Shown: positions 1 to 12,736 of the stretch, in pieces
Layout: every line of letters starts with the position of its first letter
Numbering within the stretch: the stretch's first letter is position 1
Assembly (NCBI GenBank): GCA_037074765.1
Contig: JBAMDO010000059.1
Coordinates: 186,001 to 250,000 of the forward strand
Direction of reading: 5' to 3'
Source: Mansonella perstans
Lineage: Eukaryota > Nematoda > Chromadorea > Rhabditida > Onchocercidae
DNA length: 64,000 nucleotides
Program-made: the position numbers and the translations under genes
The notes under the pieces: model-generated
What the model was told of the DNA's origin: nothing
Databases searched by the model: none
The model's input: the letters and a program-made list of their open reading frames with translations, nothing else

Positions 1-1387
1 TTCTTTTTTTTTGAGCACAGATCTGCTTCGCGCAATCACTGGCAAATGATGAAGAAGTGGAAAAGGCATCGACATGCTAGCCGCATGAGGATGCCAAATG
101 ATATCATATCACTGGCCTAAAAGAAAAACTCACTGATTAAGAAAACTATGAGATCGATTTATAAATGTTTTTCCTATAATCATTCAAACATTCAAATTTC
201 CCTTTTCACTCTCACAATTCATTTCATGAATTTTCAAAAATTTCTCACCTGGAATAAAGAGGCAATTAGCGTTGCTTTCTCTGCATAATATGTATGCATA
301 ACTACAGTTATTCATGTAAATTAAAAGTTAATTAATTTTTGATAGTTGAATTATGTTTTAGAGATCTTCAGGTAAAATTTTTGCACATTTTTGAATATTT
401 TTATTGAATAAACAATTTATACAACAAATTCAATGAATTTCTTCTTCAAAACATCTTAGAAACGATAAAAAATTCTTCAATGATACATTTATACTGATTA
501 CCGCATAAAGTTATTATACGATACTGAATTTATATTTACTTTAAATTCTTATCTGAAATTATTGAAATGCATAGTACGATACATTGGCAGTATAATAACA
601 AAATTTGCAAACAAAATAACTATCGATTGTTATTTCATTGTTATTTCTTTGTCTTAAAGCTATCATTTGATGTGTTATATAAAAATTACAATTTCTGCTT
701 CAAATTCTTATTCAAATTTTCATTTCTGCTTCAAATTCTTATTTCAAATTCTATCAGTACGGTAACATATTCATGGAAATATCATTGGAGAAATATATTG
801 ATGTGCATTGATGAGAAGGAATTTTGCAACATTTGGAAGCATTCGTTTAAGGAAATCAAAACATGAAATAGAAAAGTATATAATATTTATGATATTAATA
901 CATATCTCTCTGACGCAGATGAATCAAAGTGAAAGAAAGCGAGAAAGTATTCTTGATATGTGATAGAAGTAGAACAACGAAATTTCAAATAATTAAAAAG
1001 ACAATTTATTCATCAACAATATGTACTGAATCACAGACGGAAACTTTACTATCATTTTCAACTGGAAGTTTTCTTTTTTTATTCTTGCAAAATATTTAAA
1101 AAAGTTTATGCAATAATGCCCGTATAAAAATATAAAATTTAAAAAATAAAATATTTTTTAAAATTTTTTGAATTCGAAAATTTTTGCAACCTTGTTAAGA
1201 TTTCAGTTTTAACATTTGATAATGAAAATTTTAAAAATTATGATCAGTGTAAGTTGTTTACTTACAATTACCTTTTTTCGAATTTTTTTTTAATATCCTA
1301 CTTTTAATTGTTAACTTTCTATTTGTACAAAAATTAAAATTTTAACTGAAAAGAAATAAAGCTAGTTCAGTCTTTTCAACAATGTCG
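1..1387. other. Non-coding region downstream of the cadherin gene
   Basis: This AT-rich stretch follows the inferred stop codon of the minus-strand cadherin and should contain its 3' UTR. The only sizeable open frame, 567-866 on the plus strand, is rich in Phe, Lys and Asn. It shows no domain and no splice-supported partners, and looks like chance coding in AT-rich DNA. A short near-repeat (a CAAATTCTTATT-like motif) occurs twice at about 698-745. I see nothing else I can support. Confidence 0.5.
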
Positions 1388-3062
1388 TTATTTCTTCATG
1401 TTCAATAAAAGTTCACTAATTGGCCGAAATGTTGGTACTGAATCTGAGCTAACCGCATTAGCCTGAAATTAAAATTTTTTCATTTACCTTATTATAGTAA
1501 ATTAGGCTCAACTTTCTTTATGCTAAATTTGATCGTAAGAATATGAGAACTAACATTGAATGAGGAAATATTGATTGAACTGTTTGATGCGAAACAAACA
1601 TTCATCCGACTTGCTGGACTCAAAATTTCATCTACTTTAGCATAAATTAAATTATTGATTTCCGGATCCTTGTGTATATCATTCTTATAATTCTTATAAT
1701 AAGGTTCTTTGAACTGGCCTTGATTTGAATCGAAATACTGTAAAACAGAAAATTGACATTTGGATTTAGATTTAAACAATAGATTACTTTCTTTTGAATA
1801 TAATCAACTTGATCTATAACTTGCAATCTGGTTGATCCCAGAACTTTTTAGTATTTTTTATTTTTCAATTTATACATTAGAAATACCAGATCAATGTTTT
1901 AACCTTATTCGGTTTTACTCCAACTTGATTGAGATAATCAGTGACTGAACTTGTAACTGATATTTCATCCGGATCAATGCCTGAATCAGGCATTGAATAT
2001 GTTAAAGAATGATTCACCATTTGCGTTTCCAATGGTCTGAAGAAGAACGTAATTGATGGTAGCAAACGAAAATTTTTAAAAGTCATCGAAATTAATCACT
2101 TAGCTTTGTAATTTGAAAGAAATAGTTATTCCATGCAATTGTAAAATCTAAATCCAATTTGATCGAATTTAAATTACTGCTTGTAAAAAATTGCTTGTTT
2201 CGAAATTTTTTTTTGCATTTCTATCGAATACTAAACATGCATTTCAATATGAATAATTTTAATTGAATTTAAATTGACGCTTGTTAAAAATTCTCTCTTT
2301 TTTCGATTTCCATCACAATTGAAACTTACATTTTAAAAAGTTTCGTAGAAGCATTATTTACGTTCATTGAAGATGTGGTAGAAGAATTCTGCAAAAAAAA
2401 AGAACAAATATGATGCTTGTTTCATAAGCGATGAAAATAAATTTATTCCATCTAAAAATAATTACCCTAAAATTGGCGCACGGCGAAGAAGGATGTGGCG
2501 CAATTATTATTTTGCGTCCAGGAGATTGCAATGATCGGCCCAAATCATTCACTGCCGCAAAATTAGCTTTGTTAACACTATAAGCCTACAAAAAATTTTC
2601 GAAAAAAACCTTGAAAGATATTTGATCTCTGAATCTAATAGGAAATCAGTTAAAAAATACTTTACAACTGCACTTCATACAGTCACCTATCTCATTAATT
2701 TAACTGCTATTCCAGAATGTTTCAGTTAAAATATCGTAAACTTCTTCGATTATTATTTGATCAACCATTTTTGAGAACACTACTTGGATAACAGAATCAT
2801 TCCGGATCATATGTTTCGAATACTTTATTTGTTTATCTAATTTCAAAATCATTTCATTAATCTACAGAATTTAGAAAATTTGAGAAATTTCACTTACCAC
2901 CTTTTTTGGTTTTGTGCGCCTTTTTTTCCTCACTTTGATAATCAGTGTAATAAAAGTGATCAGTAGAGCAGAAAATAACAATAACGAGCTAATGGTCAGC
3001 ATTTGCGTTACAGTTAAACTTTTTGTTTCTGTGAACACATCCGATGATAAAAAGTCACCTAT
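1388..3062 (-). other. Cadherin transmembrane exon and cytoplasmic tail (exons 44-49)
   Basis: The exons are 3062-2898, 2585-2466, 2388-2330, 2036-1904, 1737-1555 and 1462-1388. The first holds the membrane helix (MLTISSLLLFSALLITFITL), followed by a basic stop-transfer run of Lys and Arg. The tail includes the motif PDSGIDPDEISVTSSV and a conserved-looking YAKVDEIL segment. I infer the last exon from an acceptor at 1463-1465 and phase 0 continuity. It encodes 24 residues ending FRPISELLLNMKK, a pattern reminiscent of the FxPLxSVFxEIxxLK segment in Dachsous tails. If the donor at 1554 is not used, the frame reads on from 1555 to a stop at 1492. Phases agree across all six exons. Confidence 0.65.
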
Positions 3063-6000
3063 CTGGAAAAAATTACAAAACAAATTACAAGAAAATTTGG
3101 TCATCAGGACCTGAAAAAGCTAATATATTTCCGGATTAAATAGCAAAATATGGAAGTATTTATGTAATATATGCAAATCTAAAAATTTTGAAGGAGAAAA
3201 TTTCAATTTTTAAAATTTCTTCGAATTTTTCATGATTAAACAACAAAAACAAAAAAAAAAAAAAAAGGAAAATAGAAATGCAATAGACCTGAAGGTCACT
3301 TTGGTGCGAGAACTTTGCTTTGCACTGGAACTAGCAATTACTACGAATTCATCATTTGTGATATTAGAAGCTGTCCTGAAAAATTATTCATATATCTTAT
3401 TTCATTAGTTACTTCACCAGATATCTTTTTTTAAGGCTAACGATATGAGGAATATCCTGATACTAAGCTTAAGAAGTCAGTGAATGAAGCTTGTCGAGTA
3501 TTTGTCAGGGAGTGAAAAGAATTTACAGAATGACTTATTAGCAACTAGTACTAGAAATTTAAAAATCATCCTTACTATCGCACCTATAGTGAGGCTTGTG
3601 TAATAGAACAATTTTCCCTGTGCTTGAATCAATACTTAAATATCGCGCAGCACTTCCCTGTATTTCGTACCGTATGATACCATCTACACCCGAATCACGA
3701 TCAACCGCCGTAATGGTACCAATAAGTTGACCAACTTTGCAACTTCTCGGAATCTAACACAGTTCAAAATTGTAGTGTCATTTTTGGAATTTTGTCAAAA
3801 ACATAAATTTTTAAATATTTGATGCAAAAATTCTCGGCAAACTATGAAGCTTAGGATGTCATTTGCATGTATTTCTTGACTGACTTGTACTTGGCTTTTT
3901 GAAATTTGATATCTGTTGTAATTACTATGGAATACTTTAAGTTTGCTTTCCATTATTTCACAATTTTTTTTTACTTAATGCCTCAAAAATGCTGTAAGTT
4001 GTCTTCAGGATTAAGCTTACTTTTTAATTGGAGCAAGACTAATTTGCAAAGATATACCTATATATAAATGAAGCTAAACAGGTTACCTGAAAAACATAAC
4101 TTGGCTCTGTGAAAACCGGCGGAAATTCATCAATACCAAGAACTTGGATATGAACCGGCACTGTTGCTGATTGATTTCGTTTATCTTGTACCTTTAGGAT
4201 GAATTCATATTTTGTCTGCGTTTCAAAATCCAATGCTTTGGTCAATATAATATGGCCAGTACTTCTGTTGCATATAAATGACTGAAATAAAAATAAATAT
4301 TTGATTAATTATGGATTAAAATTTCGAATGTAATGTTTACAGTCAAAATGGAATTTACAGAAATTCAAAAAACAAATTGAAAATCACTAATTTGAGATCA
4401 AATAAAGTTCTGAAATCAACTAAGAATATAAGTAAGAATATTAAATTAAAATCAAAATAATCCAGAAAATATCAATGAGCAAATTTTTTTTCTCATTCTT
4501 TTAATGCTAAATTTAATTCGTGAAATTATACTTATAATATCTATGTATTAATCTTTAGCTATAATTTGATCAAAATATATTTTTTCTTTTCAAATGCTAA
4601 TTATAATTAATTCAAGTGTTAATTAAGTTCAAAAAATTAGCTGCAAATAAAGATATATTAAGAATGAGAAATTTGAAAAGAATTTAAATAATTATTAAAA
4701 AAACCAATAAAAAGTTTTACCTTATTGGTGGTATCTGTTATTGTGTAAAACCAATCATCACCGGATAATCCTAATTTATTGACAGCTTTAGAATGCAAGA
4801 CAATATTTCCGGTTGGTAAATCTTCGAATATGTTTATTGCATATTGTGAAACAATAAAGAATGGTATAGTAGATGAGGAGGAAATGAAATTGAACCGGAT
4901 TTGAACTGTTGTCCAATTGAAACGAGCCGGTGTACCATTATCGATAGCCGCAATTAATAGATTATTAATGACATCATCATCTTCACTCAAATGCATTTCC
5001 ATGAATTCAACATTTTTTGCCAAATATAATTCACCCGAAGAACTGTCCAACATGAACAATCCATAATCGTTTCCAGAAAGCACACGATAAGAAATACGTC
5101 CATTTTCACCATTATCATTATCCACAGCCACAAATCTGATAATCGTTTTTTTGTTAATGTAATTAACAGTTTTAATTTTTTTAACTATTAAGTAATTCTA
5201 ATTAAAATATAATCAAAGTTGCTGCATTAATAAAATACTATTCATCTTTTGCTTCGGAAACATATTAATAATATTTGTACAACTAAATTTGGCATTCCAT
5301 TCATTTATAAATGAACAATATTAGAAATAAATAAGTGAAAATATTTGCTGATAATCTAAATTAATTTGATTTCTATTCCCGCTTACTCCTATATTCCATT
5401 TTTTTTGTAGCTTTTTGCCATAAAATTTATATATATATACATATATGGTATATGATATTGAAATATAATGTTGTATATGATAATACATCATATATAATAA
5501 TAATAAAAATAACCATACATCATATTAAATATTCATTAATGATTATATTCTTACTGCATGTTTAATTATGTGTTACCGTAAAGCAATGACACATTAAACC
5601 CAAATATCTACATTTATATCATATATATATATCATTCTCATGCTTTCAAATTTTAAAGTATTGAAGAAACAAACTTAGCACCGATATGATCTCAGTGATA
5701 TATTATATACAAAAATAAGAATAATTTATGACATACCTTCCCAATACTTCATTTCTTGTCATTCCTTCGTTAATTGTTATTTCATTAATTTTTTCCGTAA
5801 AATACGGTACATTATCATTCAAATCTGTTACTTTTACATATACTTTTGCTGTTGAATTGTGTATTGCATATGATGAAAATGCTTCAACCTAAAAATTATT
5901 CAGGTACGTGATACGTCTGTTATTACTAATTTGCTTTTCTGAAATTTTTTTATTTTTTCTCCTTGTATTCTTACCGTTCTTTTTGTAATCAATAATCTAA

Positions 6001-9000
6001 AAAAAAAAAGTGAAACTAACCAAGAACTCAAATTCACTATTTAATTCAGCATCAACTGGATATTTCAGAAAAATTGAACCATCGTTGGAGATACCAAAAA
6101 TATCGCCACGTATGAAATTCTGAATCCGTAACGATGTACCAATTGGTAATTCACCCATCAAAGTTACTCGGCCAAATTTAGCATATGGATGTGTATTTTC
6201 AGGTATTGTAAAACTGAAATCGATTCAATTATTCGATGATTGAGAATTTATCAAAAAATACAATCTATTTAAGAATTTGAAAAGTTAAGTTAAATATATT
6301 TGCATGAAGATTGTAACGGAATAGATCATACATCGATTGGTCCGGTATTTCTTAAATAGAAATAGCGTAATACCAGAATTAAAATAAAAAGCTATACTTG
6401 AATGATGTTTCAGTAAACCGTATGGGTTTCCGGTCATGATCCTCAATTCCAACATTGATTTGAACAGCAACAGCAGAACTTTGCATTGGTTTGCCTTGAT
6501 CATATGCATAAATCATCAAGTAATATGTCGATCGATCTTCCAGTTTACCGACTACCAGTAGATCACCTGAAATTTTGTTTATTATGAAAGAACAATACGA
6601 AACTAAACTACGATAATTTATTGAGCGATAAAAAACACCTGGAATCCATTTCAAATACACGAAATTTTAAAAATGATTCATAAATAATCTCTAAATCGTT
6701 AGCAACATACGAATAGATTAAGCAACTGCACCTGAATCAGGTTCAATCCTGAAATCGTTCGCACTATTGTTAGCCAATTCATAATGAACTGTACCAGCAA
6801 ACCCTGTATCTGGATCATTTGCTCGTATTTTTGCAATTGTTGAACCCATTTCAACATCTTTTGCAACATTGATCACATAGAATTGCTCCTCAAATTCAGG
6901 TGCATTATCGTTAACATCTTCCACAATTATTCGTAATGTAGCACGTGAGATATTTTCACCATCTGTTACCTGCAAAAACAAAAAAATCCTGGATATTAGA
7001 GAATTATGCATAGCAGTTAGGTAATGATATCTTCCAACACTGAGCACAAATATTTTTAAGTTAGTAATTTTTCCTAATTATACTAATCTTAATTATACCT
7101 TCAGCATATTATGAAGGATTATGCATAATAAACAGCGATGTCATCCATAACGATATCTTATTAAACATAATGTGTTTTATTAAGTTTTCCTGACTATACC
7201 TGAATATGAACGTTATGCTCTTTGCTGATTTCATAATCTAAAGTTCCAATTAAAAATATCTTTCCGGTAAATGGGTCAACTTCGAAATGATCATTGAAGG
7301 ATAATAAATTATATTCCAGTTGTGTATCAATATCAACATCTGTAGCAACAACCGTTCCTATCAAAGTACCATATGTAGCTGCTGAAAAATTTTCCGGATA
7401 TTTTCCAATTCAAAAACATTGTATAACATCAAATTGTTTAAATATCCTTTATAAATAACGATAATATTCTCTTGGCTAATTTAAAGATTGCTACACGCAC
7501 AAATTATATCGCCATTTATCGGCTCCTCATTATATTTGTATATATCGAAATTTTCCAATGGCAAAATTTGAATAAGAATTCATTTGAAAAATTTTTCAAT
7601 AATTCAAATTTACGCCTTCAGAATTTAATTTCCAGAAAAAAAAGAAGTAGAGGTAAGATTAATTTTTTCCAGAACTTTTTAAGCAATTCATAAATGAACT
7701 TTGAATTTCGACCACTAAAATTTCATTTATTCAAACATGTTATCTGAAGTTTGTTAAAAAGATAGTTAAAAAGATAAAGCACAAACGAACATTCAAGTAC
7801 TTTTCGATCTTTCAGCATTGGAAACGATGGAACATTATCGTTTGTATTGATCACTGAATTAAACAATTTTTCAAAAATAAGTCATAAATTTAAGTAATCT
7901 GCAAATGAACTTTATAACCTTCTTAATTTTCTAATGATCATTTATAATAATAATGTAAAAGATCATCGGATCATGACAGTAAACTATAATTCAGTGTGGA
8001 GAGAAAGAGAGAAAAAATTAAGATAATACTACATTGTATCTATGATAACTGATTACCTATACAAATAATGCAAATAACGTACATGTTTTCAAAATATGTT
8101 TTTAGATAATAAATAATAAAGATAAGATCGCAAAAATTGATAAATTATATTAATATTTCATGATAAATAATATAAAATTGTTAATTAACAAAAAAAAAAA
8201 AAAACGGAAAACCTCTTATATGTATATTCGTTTCCGGTATCTTCTTAACATCTCCGGTTCCGATCACTTTTAACGTGTAAAAATTTTCAATTTCATAATC
8301 CAATTCTTGCGCTGTCGTTATACGTCCATTATCATCAATATCAAATGCTGCATCCATATTACCGCTTACAATACTGTAAGCTAATGGTGCATCTTCAGTT
8401 AAATGATCTATGCTATTAACCTGAAAATTTCCAAATATTAAATATTAAATGGTGTATGACATTAGTAAAGAGAAATGTGATATGTTTTCAATGTAATCAT
8501 TGATAAAATTTAATAAAAGAACTATCTATTCATATAAGAAATTCTTGAAAGATTATCTAAAAAAATTTCAAACTCTCTCTCTCTCTCTCTGTCTCTTACA
8601 ATCCTACATATAGCATTGCTTAGATTATAATTTACTAATGACATAAATTTTTTAACAAGCACTGAATACGATAAGTTCGATTCGATTCGAATATTCATTT
8701 TTATATAGAAGCGTATTTTTGTTCGTTTTCAGATTAATGTTAAAATTTTTAAAAATCATTTTATAAAAGATAAATTTTGATTGCATGTATACCTGAAGTA
8801 CAAATTGTCCACGTTGTTCACCTTCATTAATAAAGCCAATATAATGTTCATTTAAAAATTCTGGTTCTTCTAATGTTATTGCTGATTTTGATCTGATCAA
8901 ATAAAGTTGAATGTTCAATTCTGATGATAAAACTTGTGAATATCCTTGATCCGATGCTTTTACTTTTACTGTATATTCATTCTGTGATGTTGGATAATCT

Positions 9001-12000
9001 CTAAAAAAAAAAAAAAAATAAATCATTCCATTTCCAATATGTTATTAATTGCACAGACTACATCTTCGTATCAGGAAGTTATCAAGAAGTTTTTGCTTTC
9101 TTTTTCTATAAATTGAAATTTTTTATAAAATTTTTTAGAAACCTTGCAAAAATAATTTCGCCAGTATCAACATGTATATCCAACAAACCACTGCTATCTT
9201 CAACAATGCTATAGATAATTTTACCATTTAGACCTTCATCTGGATCTGTTGCTGATAATCTAGCAAAACATTAGAAATAGTTTTGAAAAAAAATTTAAAT
9301 ATATTCATTCACTTTTTTCAAAGTGATATTTGTTTTTGATAGGAAGTATCTATAGAAAATCAAAAAAGGTTAACGCTTTAAAATTAGGAAGTCAATGATG
9401 CAAAAAATTTTCTATTTTCGTTTCCAAAATTTTTCAAACAAAACAAATGTATCAATAAATTTTCATTTACCTTGCTAATATATTACCAATCTGTACGCTA
9501 TCATCAATTCTAATTATTGTTGGAATATTATCATCAAAAATTGGTGCATTATCATTTTCATCCGTTATTGTAATTCGTAATGTACAAGTATCCTGAAAAA
9601 TAAGGAAAAAAAATAATTCGCGAGAACAATTTTTAAATTTTCAAAGAAATAGCTAACAATCATTTCATATGCATACTTACAGCTCGTTTTGGAATGCCAT
9701 GATCTTCAGCAGTAATTACCAAAAAATATTGCGATTGCTTTTCACGATCCAATTCACGACATGATAGTAATCCGGTTGAAGAATTCAAGTAAAAGGCCGA
9801 ATTTTCATTACCAGCTAAATAATTCAAAAAATTATAATTTAGACAAAAAAACTAATAATTTCCTTAGAATTTCTCAGCAAATTCCTGAATATGCTTCGGG
9901 AATTTAGTGAGATATTTATTTAAAGTTTATTGTTAATATTTTCAAAAAATATTTCCTCGTATCTTTTTGTATATATCCAATAATAAAGCATCATAAAGAA
10001 CCGATAATTGATTGAGGAAAGCTTTGAATGATGTTCAGGAATTTATTGGGAAGTCTAATAAATGCCAATAAGAAAAAATGTTGTAATCAATAAATGAAAA
10101 TACTTACCGACTAATTTGTAAAAAATTTCACCATCATTTCCTCCATCTTCATCCCATGCATAAATACGAGTAAGATGTTTTGCAGCAATATTTTCACGTA
10201 TCGTTAAATTACCACAACTTGATGAAGAAATTCGTGGTGGATATTGATTAGCACCAATAACACTCAAATGAACAAATGTCCAATCGATCAATCTTACTCC
10301 TTTTGATGCTATCACTAAAAAAATTTTATTTTATTTTTAAAATTTAATAATTTTAAGGAAAGCAAAGCTTTGAATTCAACTTTTTTTTTTTGAAATGAAG
10401 AAGTTCTAAAAAATGCTAATTATTAGCGCTTTATTTCGGCTGAAGATAAATGGTCAAATTCATTGCAAATTATTAATGTTAGTTATTTTGATTGTTATTG
10501 AATGCTTTCTAATGACAAATGAAATTTAATTTAATTTTATAAAAATCTCATTGAAAATTTTTTTGTTCGTAAATTTTGCTCTAAGAGTTATAAGTGTAAT
10601 TTGCCCTTATAAAATTTGGCGATAACTGAAAGAAAAAAATTTAGCAAAAGTTTAAGTAAATTTTTTTTTGTTTTGAAATTTTTATCACTTACCAATCCAA
10701 TCATACTTTCCAGGTGTAATTATTTCTTCCCGTACAATCAATTTACCATCACCCGATAATTGCAAAATGTCCTTTTCCGTAACAAAATATGCAAATAATT
10801 TCATATTTGTTGGTCTTTCACTTCCTCCTTCTGCATGTAAAAACATTGAATATTACTATTGTTATTATTGCTGTTATTATTGTTGTTATTGTTTTTGTTG
10901 TTGCTATTATTGTTGTTATAACTATTGGTATTATTGATGTTATTATTATTGCTATTATTGCTGCTATTATTATTGTCGTTATTATTGCCGTTATTATTGC
11001 TGTTATTGTTGCGTTATTGTTATTATTGTTGTTACTATTATTATTTCTGGTAATTAAATTAGATAACAAAGAATTATTTCTTTTGCAAATTCAGCAGTCA
11101 TTAAATTACTAATAATTAACCATCAAATTAAATAACTAAATAAGTTAAATTAAACAAAACAATGAATGATTTAATTTATTAAACTGAATTAAATACCTAA
11201 TCGGATATCGAATAAACAATTAAAATCAACTAAGTGTTAAGTAAATAAATATTATAATAATAAGTGGTGAATTAATGAATCAAATAATCAATAAATCAGT
11301 ATTTCATGATACTTGAATTACTGCTGCTGAATTCATCATTAAAATCATTTTGAATGACCACAGTGGCTATCGTGATTACATTCGTCGTCAAAATAATTGA
11401 AAATGGATGATTAGCAAATAATTATTAACTAAATAATAATAAGTACTGAACTAAATAATTCATAAATGCATATTAGTGATATTTAAATTATTGCAGATGA
11501 ATTTGTCATCATCATTTAAATTATTATCAACTTTTTCGCTTTAAATTAATTTTTTGCTTACTATTTGCAAAGAAATCAAACAGCACACTGCCAGGAGTCG
11601 CACTTCCATTCACACTAATGTAAAATTTCCGTTGCAGAAAAAATTGCCATTTCTGTTGACCGGAATCGAACTTAACAGTGATATTCTTTTCCGTATATTT
11701 CGATGGTGCACCATTGTCACTTGCACGAATACGTATCGTTCGTTCGTCGTTGAAACGATGCTTGAGAATTAAGGCACCTGTGGTGAAATAATTAATCATT
11801 AATTTAAAAAAAAAAATTCATAAATAAAATAATTCATTATCATGCGCCAAATTCTAAGCCTAATCATTTTTTAGTTTTTTAGCCTAATTTTTTAGTAGTA
11901 TTAGTAATATTGCATGAATGTTTATGGTTTATAAAATTTCCTATAAGAAAATTAAATCAAATCAATTAATCCCTTATTTATAAAAAAAGAGCTTTTGATA

Positions 12001-12676
12001 TTTCATCAATTTTATCAAAGGACTTTTTCGTTTCTTTGGAACATTTTTCATAAAAATTTTGCAATAATGATAAAATTATTGATTGATAGGATAATTTAGA
12101 AAATATATATACAAATACCAGTATTTGGATCAATAATGAATGCATCATCATCTGTATTACCATCGATAAGTGCATAGGTAATTTTAGCATTATCACCAGC
12201 ATCACCATCCGTAGCAACAATATAATGGATAATATCACCATCAACAAAGTTATCATCATCTACCGTTATCTTTTGCGGGCTAAAATCGATAAAATCATCA
12301 TCATTAATCTACCATTATATTTTGTAAACTGAAACATTAAAAAAATGATGATGATTATTATCATCGTCTAATATAAATTAAATAATGAAAAATATTTTTA
12401 GATATTCTCAACAAAATGAACGATGCAAAATTATAGGGAAAAGAAACGAAACCTTAAAAATTCCGGTTGATGATCGTTAATATCTTCAACATTGATAAAA
12501 ACAGCACAATATGAATGTTTTATCACATCCCAATTATGATCTTCCACTTCTGTCACAACAAACATTGATGAGTCCTAGAGAGTTAGTTGACAAATCAATT
12601 AAACGTCAAAATTAAGTCAAATAAATCCTAATTTTTCTCCGTTATTTTCATTTCGTTATCATTCTTCCTTATATGT

Positions 12677-12736
<60 letters not shown>

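Noticed and set aside
10818..11112. Long open frames on both strands (Ile/Val-rich and Asn/Ile/Thr-rich)
   Set aside because: They are translations of the TTATTG simple repeat in a cadherin intron.
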